From: a virus
Direction: 5' to 3' (one strand)
Length of the DNA: 25,095 nt
Virus record (IMG/VR): IMGVR_UViG_3300008266_006764
Span: 1 to 25,095 of that record
Part shown: one piece after another, positions 21,455 through 25,095 of the stretch
Layout: each line of letters opens with the position of its first letter
How positions within the stretch are numbered: position 1 is the first letter of the stretch
Position numbers and translations under genes: made by a program
Notes under the pieces: generated by a model
What the model saw: the letters and a program-made list of their open reading frames with translations, nothing else
Database searches by the model: none
What the model was told of the DNA's origin: nothing

Positions 21455-21921
21455 CGACCATCCTCGGCATTGACCCCGGCCTCGATGGGGCGCTCGTCGT
21501 GATCGCGCATGGGCGCGTCGTGGAGCAGTGCTGTACGCGTGACCTCTGCCCTGACGGCTACGTGCCTGAGCAGATGGACGGGCTGGTAGGCCAGTGGTGC
21601 GCCGATCACGGCGTCACCGTGGCCGTGCTGGAGCGCGTGGCGTCTCGGCCGGGGCAAGGTGTCGCGTCGATGTTCCGGATGGGGTACGGCGTCGGCCTAT
21701 GGCGCGGGATCCTCGCGGGGCGTGTGCCGCACGTCATCGAGCCTACGCCGCAGTCCTGGCAGCGGGTGATCCTGCGCGACATCCCCGGCGAGGGCAAAGC
21801 ACGATCGATCGCTCGAGCGGCGCAGCTGCCCGGGTTGGACCTGACGCCGGGGCGGCGCCGCAAAGCCCACGACGGCCTCGCGGACGCCGCGTGTCTGGCG
21901 CTGTATGGGGCGGCGCTCTAA
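21451..21921 (+). CDS. RuvC-like Holliday junction resolvase, 156 aa
   Basis: GGAGGAG precedes the ATG. The four acidic residues of the RuvC active site are in place: D8 (I-L-G-I-D-P-G-L), E61 (A-V-L-E-R-V), D141 and D145 (A-H-D-G-L-A-D-A-A). S65-R-P-G-Q-G and F75-R-M-G-Y-G match phage RuvC-like enzymes. Two metal ions would cut four-way or branched DNA made during replication and recombination and before packaging. Shorter than bacterial RuvC (about 170) but normal for phage. A good partner for the ERF protein in the opposite operon. Confidence 0.85.
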   Translation: MTTILGIDPGLDGALVVIAHGRVVEQCCTRDLCPDGYVPEQMDGLVGQWCADHGVTVAVLERVASRPGQGVASMFRMGYGVGLWRGILAGRVPHVIEPTPQSWQRVILRDIPGEGKARSIARAAQLPGLDLTPGRRRKAHDGLADAACLALYGAAL

Positions 21922-22014
21922 CTTTTTTCATCCTGCTCCTTGCACTCGATACATGGTGCGTTATTCAAGGTGTGTCGGGCGGCGATGAAGCCGACGACGA
22001 GAAGGAGCAACACC

Positions 22015-22224
22015 ATGAAGATCTTCCACGACATCGCCCCGGCCGAAGACACCTTCGCGGACGACGGCGGCTACCTCATGCGTGAGCATCAGCCGACGCT
22101 GCGCGGCTGCGAGACGATCTACGTCGTCTACGATCACGAAACGGCGATCGACTGCGGCTACTCGGACGAGTACCTCGCAGCGACCGAGGCGAACGGCTTC
22201 CGCAACTTCCGCGTGCGCGCATGA
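22015..22224 (+). CDS. Small hypothetical protein, 69 aa
   Basis: A clear ribosome site (GAAGGAG) precedes the ATG; a longer in-frame start at 21940 is not supported. The sequence is acidic with aromatic residues (M-K-I-F-H-D-I-A-P-A-E-D, Y-V-V-Y-D-H-E-T, C-G-Y-S-D-E-Y). No motif recognised; DNA mimicry is possible given the charge but unsupported. The 93-base gap before it shows no good promoter. Confidence 0.6.
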   Translation: MKIFHDIAPAEDTFADDGGYLMREHQPTLRGCETIYVVYDHETAIDCGYSDEYLAATEANGFRNFRVRA

Positions 22225-22442
22225 GTCACGGTGGACCTCGTGCCGGCGCTGGCCGGCCTCGGACGTGGACAACGAAGCCTGTCGCACGTACCCTCCGCAT
22301 GTCGGAGGAAGCGTGGGCTACCCTCGACGCGCTGACGATCGTGCTGGGGTCCAGCACGTCGCAGGCGGCAGCTGCCGCGATCATGATCGCCGCAGAGGAC
22401 ATCGGCTTGCGGCGTAAGCTGGCGGAGGCTGCCGAAGCGTAG
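22221..22442 (+). CDS. Putative ribbon-helix-helix DNA-binding protein, 73 aa
   Basis: The ATG overlaps the previous stop (ATGA). The basic start G-G-P-R-A-G-A-G-R-P-R is a short Gly/Arg motif common in phage DNA-binding and small terminase-like proteins. It is followed by a strand (V-A-R-T-L-R-M) and two helices (E-E-A-W-A-T-L-D-A-L-T-I-V-L, then S-Q-A-A-A-A-A-I-M-I-A-A-E), the ribbon-helix-helix layout. Being directly upstream of the three-way junction and primase, it could regulate or organise replication. Confidence 0.6.
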   Translation: MSHGGPRAGAGRPRTWTTKPVARTLRMSEEAWATLDALTIVLGSSTSQAAAAAIMIAAEDIGLRRKLAEAAEA

Positions 22443-22457
22443 TACTCTACTCACGTC

Positions 22458-22536
22458 CTCGTCGGACACCGGGTAGCTCCCGGTAAGCGAGGGGGGCGCG
22501 GAGATCCCGCGCCTCCCTCGCGTCTTCCCCGACGAG
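22458..22536 (+). ncRNA. Three-way-junction element before the primase (RNA or DNA)
   Basis: P1: CTCGTCGG (22458-22465) with CCGACGAG (22529-22536), 8 bp. P2: ACCGGG (22468-22473) with CCCGGT (22479-22484), loop TAGCT. P3: 22487-22501 with 22507-22521, 15 bp with one G-U, loop AGATC. Linkers are 2, 2 and 7 nt. It ends 15 nt before the primase ATG. All helices are nearly perfect, which is hard to get by chance even at this GC content. It could be an mRNA leader element, a small RNA or a DNA cruciform used in replication. Confidence 0.55.
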
Positions 22537-22551
22537 CGGCAGACGAGAGAC

Positions 22552-23400
22552 ATGGACATGCTGTACGAGGCGCTCAGGTGCGCCAGTGTCGGACTACGCG
22601 TCATTCCGCTCTACGAGGTCACAGATGACCTTGAGTGTACCTGCTGGCGCCGCGAGCAGTGCAAGCAGCCGGGTAAGCATCCTCGCGTGGATGTGTGGCA
22701 GGAGAAGGCCACGACCGACGAGGCGACCATCCGAGAATGGTGGGGGCAGTGGCCGAAGGCTGGCCTCGGCATGGCGACTGGTCGTGCGTCGGGCGTGTGG
22801 GTGCTCGACCTCGACGGAGAGGAGGCGATTGCCTGGTACGCGGAGAAGATCCGCGCGCACGGACGCGCTCCGACAAAGGGCGCGGTGACTGGGCGAGGGC
22901 GTCATCTGTACTGGGCATTCCCTCAGTCAGTCGAGATCCGCAACATGCAGAGCGTGGACAAGCAAAAGGTAGACGTTCGCGGAGACGGCGGGTTCGTCGT
23001 CATGCCGCCGACACGCCATTATTCGGGTCGTCACTACGAGTGGCGCGATCAGGTGCCCTATCAGATTGCGCCTGCCGTACCGCCTGACTGGCTTGTGGAG
23101 CTCGTCAAACATCGACCGCCTCCTACTCCTCCGAAGATCGTGACCATCCCGTCGAGGATACCGTGGACCGCGAAGGCTGCCGACGACGAGATGGCGCGGC
23201 GCCTGCGCCTTGAGCCTGCTGCTCGTCAGATGCTTGCGGAGCGCCTCGGCGTCGTCACGGAGCAGCACGCGCGCAAGGTCAAGTGTCCTCAGTGTGGCGA
23301 TCGGTCAGTATGGTGGATGATCCACGGCACCGGCTACGCGAAGTGCTCCCACCTCAACTCCTGCGGCTGGCTCGGGCCGCTTCACTCTCTCCTCGGATGA
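22552..23400 (+). CDS. Primase-polymerase (Prim-Pol) with zinc ribbon, 282 aa
   Basis: Matches the bifunctional Prim-Pol domain: C-x-C then C-K-Q-P-G-K-H-P-R (30-45), A-T-T-D-E-A-T-I-R-E-W-W (53-64), catalytic D86-L-D88 in V-W-V-L-D-L-D-G, R-G-R-H118-L-Y-W, and V-D141-V-R-G-D-G-G-F. Residues 245-271 form a zinc ribbon (C-P-Q-C, C265, C271). It would make primers for phage DNA replication together with the helicase that follows with a 4-base overlap. The ribosome site is weak (GAGAG). ATGs at 22552 and 22558 are both possible. Confidence 0.85.
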   Translation: MDMLYEALRCASVGLRVIPLYEVTDDLECTCWRREQCKQPGKHPRVDVWQEKATTDEATIREWWGQWPKAGLGMATGRASGVWVLDLDGEEAIAWYAEKIRAHGRAPTKGAVTGRGRHLYWAFPQSVEIRNMQSVDKQKVDVRGDGGFVVMPPTRHYSGRHYEWRDQVPYQIAPAVPPDWLVELVKHRPPPTPPKIVTIPSRIPWTAKAADDEMARRLRLEPAARQMLAERLGVVTEQHARKVKCPQCGDRSVWWMIHGTGYAKCSHLNSCGWLGPLHSLLG

Positions 23401-24653
23401 TCATCATGGACAACGAACAGATCCTCACGCGCGACCAGTTCCGTGCTGCTCTCGGCATCGCAGCCCCACCCGAGGAGGATCCGATTGATCTCGGGCTGGA
23501 GTACTCTCCTCCTCGTGTGGTCAATGGCGTCATCATTCCGCGCAAGCCGCGCACGACGCTCCGCAATCTGGACCGCATCCTCCGAGGCGATCCGATGTTT
23601 GCTGGCACGCTCCGATGGAACGAGCTCAAGCAAGCCGTCATGTGGCGCGGCGTGGCGTTGCAGGACCATCACATCACGGAGCTGCGCCTCGCCATTGTGG
23701 AGCGGCATGATGTCGAGTTTAACGAGAAGCCCACCTACGAAGGGCTGTCGCTGGTCGCGCGCGAGAACTCCTACCATCCCGTGCGCGACTGGCTGGACAC
23801 CCTGGAGTGGGACGGGATCGAGCGCCTCGACGGCTGGCTTCATCGCTGGTGCGGCGCCGACGACACCCGCCTCCACCGGGCCTACGGGCGCAAGACGCTG
23901 ATCGCGGCAGCGCGGCGCGTCTACGAACCCGGGTGCAAGGTGGACACGGTGCTGACGCTCCACGGCGGGCAGGGCGTCCGAAAGTCCACGCTCATCGAGA
24001 CGCTCGCGCACACGTCCGCATGGTTCTCCTGCGGGAAGATCGACTGGTCGAGCAAAGAGGGCGCGATCGTGCTGAACGGCGTGTGGCTCTACGAGATCGC
24101 GGAGCTTGCAGGGAAGCGCAAGGCCGAGCAGGAGACCGTGAAGGGCTTCATCACGACCGCCACGGACAAGTACCGGCCTCCCTACGGGCGCACGATCGCG
24201 GAGGTGCCGAGGTCGAGTGTCTTCTTCGCCTCGACCAACGAGGACACGCCGCTCCACGACCCGACAGGCAACCGCCGATGGTGGATCGTGCCTGTGCGCG
24301 CTTCAAGGATCGATCTCGTGAAGGAGGAGCACGAGCAGGTATGGGCTGAGGCTGTCCACGCGTATCGGCAGGACGAGCCGCACTACTTGGACGAAGAGCT
24401 GGAGGCGATGCGCGAGGCGTCCAACGAAGTATTTGAGGAGCAGGATCCGCTCCTTCCGCGCCTCGCTGAGTACGCTCGAGGACGCCAGTGGTTCACCGTC
24501 GGCGACTTCTGGGTGGCGGAAGACCTGCCGCTGAGTCAGCTGACGGGCGGCATCGCCACCCGGATCGGCCACATGATGAAGCGCCTCGGATCGCACGACC
24601 GGCACGAGCGGCACATTGGAGGCGTCAAGGTCCGAGGCTACCTGCTCCGGTAG
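23397..24653 (+). CDS. VirE-type replicative helicase/ATPase, 418 aa
   Basis: Starts by ATGA overlap with the primase gene. Residues 125-185 hold the family's helical lead (P-V-R-D-W-L-D-T-L-E-W-D-G). The ATP site reads G190-G-Q-G-V-R195-K196-S197-T198, where R195 replaces the usual Gly of Walker A; this variant should be checked. Walker B-like W-L-Y-E-I-A-E-L (230-237), K-G-F-I-T-T-A-T-D-K-Y-R-P-P-Y (249-263), sensor F-A-S-T-N (277-281) and the arginine finger T-G-N-R-R-W-W (290-296) agree with VirE/VapE-type proteins. It unwinds or loads DNA with the Prim-Pol. The origin candidate begins at its stop. Confidence 0.82.
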   Translation: MIIMDNEQILTRDQFRAALGIAAPPEEDPIDLGLEYSPPRVVNGVIIPRKPRTTLRNLDRILRGDPMFAGTLRWNELKQAVMWRGVALQDHHITELRLAIVERHDVEFNEKPTYEGLSLVARENSYHPVRDWLDTLEWDGIERLDGWLHRWCGADDTRLHRAYGRKTLIAAARRVYEPGCKVDTVLTLHGGQGVRKSTLIETLAHTSAWFSCGKIDWSSKEGAIVLNGVWLYEIAELAGKRKAEQETVKGFITTATDKYRPPYGRTIAEVPRSSVFFASTNEDTPLHDPTGNRRWWIVPVRASRIDLVKEEHEQVWAEAVHAYRQDEPHYLDEELEAMREASNEVFEEQDPLLPRLAEYARGRQWFTVGDFWVAEDLPLSQLTGGIATRIGHMMKRLGSHDRHERHIGGVKVRGYLLR

Positions 24654-24752
24654 CAGGCTCCTGCTGTCCCACCCTTCTGTCCCACCTTTCGGGAGCAGGG
24701 TGGGACAGGTAGGAGTACGGTAGAACCTGCTCTTTCGTCTATCTGTCCCACC

Positions 24753-24802
24753 TTTTTGTATGTTCTTCTATAAAGAGTACATGACATACATACATATAAG
24801 TA
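24753..24802. other. AT-rich core, candidate DNA unwinding element
   Basis: About three quarters A/T by hand count over 50 bases, in sequence otherwise around two thirds G/C. It contains TATAAA (24769), repeated ACAT units and CATATAAG, and lies inside the repeat array between family A copies. It could be where strands open, or it could hold promoter -10 elements without good -35 partners. Confidence 0.5.
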
Positions 24803-24872
24803 CGCAGACACGCTTTCGAGGTGGGAAGGGTGGGACAGCGACCGGAAGCGTGAACGTTCGAATGATCGAGAC

Positions 24873-24889
24873 AGCAGGTAGTACCTGCT
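24873..24889. repeat. 17-bp palindrome in the origin block
   Basis: AGCAGGTA-G-TACCTGCT: perfect 8-bp arms around one base, made of two family B units facing each other. A likely protein-binding site. Confidence 0.5.
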
Positions 24890-24901
24890 CAACCAACGGG
24901 A

Positions 24902-24949
24902 AGCCCGGACACTCCGGGCTGTCCCACCTTTCCGCCGAAGGTGGGACAG
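24902..24949 (+). terminator. Tandem hairpins before the last gene
   Basis: AGCCCGG (24902-24908) pairs with CCGGGCT (24914-24920), loop ACACT. Next, CTGTCCCACCTT (24919-24930) pairs perfectly with AAGGTGGGACAG (24938-24949), loop TCCGCCG; this second stem is one plus and one minus family A repeat. The stems share two bases, so they may exclude each other. No T-tract follows. Could act as attenuator, terminator or cruciform. Confidence 0.45.
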
Positions 24950-24972
24950 ACATCAACAGGCGAGGAGAAGAC

Positions 24973-25095
24973 ATGGCCGAGCGATACCGCATCCATCAGG
25001 TGATCCCTGCCGTCCCCGGCACCCGCATGCTCGTTCGCTACACCTCGGAGGGACCGAACCTCTACGAGTACGTCGAGCAACCTGTCATCCTGTTT
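24973..25095 (+). CDS. Small early protein, 3' partial
   Basis: GAGGAGAAGAC precedes the ATG; 41 codons are visible and the frame runs off the right edge. The sequence begins M-A-E-R-Y-R-I-H-Q-V-I-P-A-V-P-G, with strand-like content and Tyr/Glu (Y-E-Y-V-E-Q-P-V). No family can be assigned from this fragment. It is the first gene after the putative origin. Confidence 0.6.
   Translation, partial: MAERYRIHQVIPAVPGTRMLVRYTSEGPNLYEYVEQPVILF

Larger units (their letters stand above)
24641..24949. repeat. Two interleaved iteron-like repeat families, putative origin
   Basis: Family A, TGTCCCACC: plus at 24665, 24678, 24744, 24920; minus (GGTGGGACA) at 24699, 24829, 24940; a partial minus copy at 24820. 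Family B, CCTGCT: plus at 24641, 24660, 24726, 24884; minus (AGCAGG) at 24652, 24694, 24873. B copies 24641/24652 and 24873/24884 form palindromes. The 319-bp gap has no gene. The repeats bracket an AT-rich core and follow the helicase gene, as in phage and plasmid origins. A regulatory array is the alternative. Confidence 0.6.

Noticed and set aside
21922-22014. Promoter in the gap after the resolvase gene
   Set aside because: TTGCAC and TATTCA sit 16 bp apart but the -10 matches only three of six positions, too weak to list as a feature.
22458-22536. tRNA gene from the multi-stem fold
   Set aside because: Only two hairpins on the closing stem, no T-loop GTTC-type sequence, no 7-bp acceptor/anticodon geometry and a 15-bp arm.
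24641-24949. CRISPR array from the repeated TGTCCCACC
   Set aside because: Repeats are only 9 bases, occur in both orientations and have irregular spacing; no cas genes nearby.

Overview
The window reads as one stretch of a tailed double-stranded DNA phage with a siphovirus-type (long, non-contractile tail) gene order. It is GC-rich with strongly GC-biased third codon positions, so the host is probably a GC-rich bacterium; nothing in the sequence names it. No terminase, portal, integrase, tRNA, CRISPR array or insertion sequence is visible. The left edge cuts the major capsid gene and the right edge cuts a small gene just past a putative replication origin.

Region 1 (1-17115, rightward, late genes): major capsid protein, two small proteins of unknown role, head-tail connector candidate, tail terminator candidate, tail tube, tail assembly chaperone pair with an apparent -1 ribosomal frameshift, tape measure, a 1104-aa tail protein with sialidase-type Asp-boxes, a 613-aa tail-hub candidate, then small fibre-type proteins. 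One of these (11828-12327) is split by an apparent single-base deletion. A lysis cassette (one-helix membrane protein plus M15-type peptidase) sits inside the fibre genes, which then resume with a glycine-rich adhesin-like protein and end with a membrane-anchored coiled-coil protein. Most junctions are 1-4 base stop/start overlaps, so translation is probably coupled. Strong hairpins follow the capsid and tail tube genes.

Region 2 (20875-17090, leftward): ten tightly packed small genes, including an ERF-family annealing recombinase with a C-terminal zinc ribbon and an SSB-like tail, a Gp157-family protein, a winged-helix protein and a stand-alone NrdR-like zinc ribbon. It overlaps the end of the late operon tail to tail.

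Region 3 (20876-20952): a 77-bp divergent control region with a 16-bp inverted repeat that covers TTGAC -35-like elements facing both ways. Each candidate -10 lies 6 nt before an ATG, which suggests leaderless transcripts in both directions.

Region 4 (20953-25095, rightward): Cro/CI-like regulator, RuvC-like resolvase, a ribbon-helix-helix candidate, a 79-nt three-way-junction element, a primase-polymerase, a VirE-type helicase, and a 320-bp non-coding block. That block holds two interleaved repeat families in both orientations around an AT-rich core and is the best replication-origin candidate. Together regions 2 and 4 form a recombination/replication module. The most novel-looking items are the three-way junction before the primase, the two-family repeat origin and the symmetric divergent switch.
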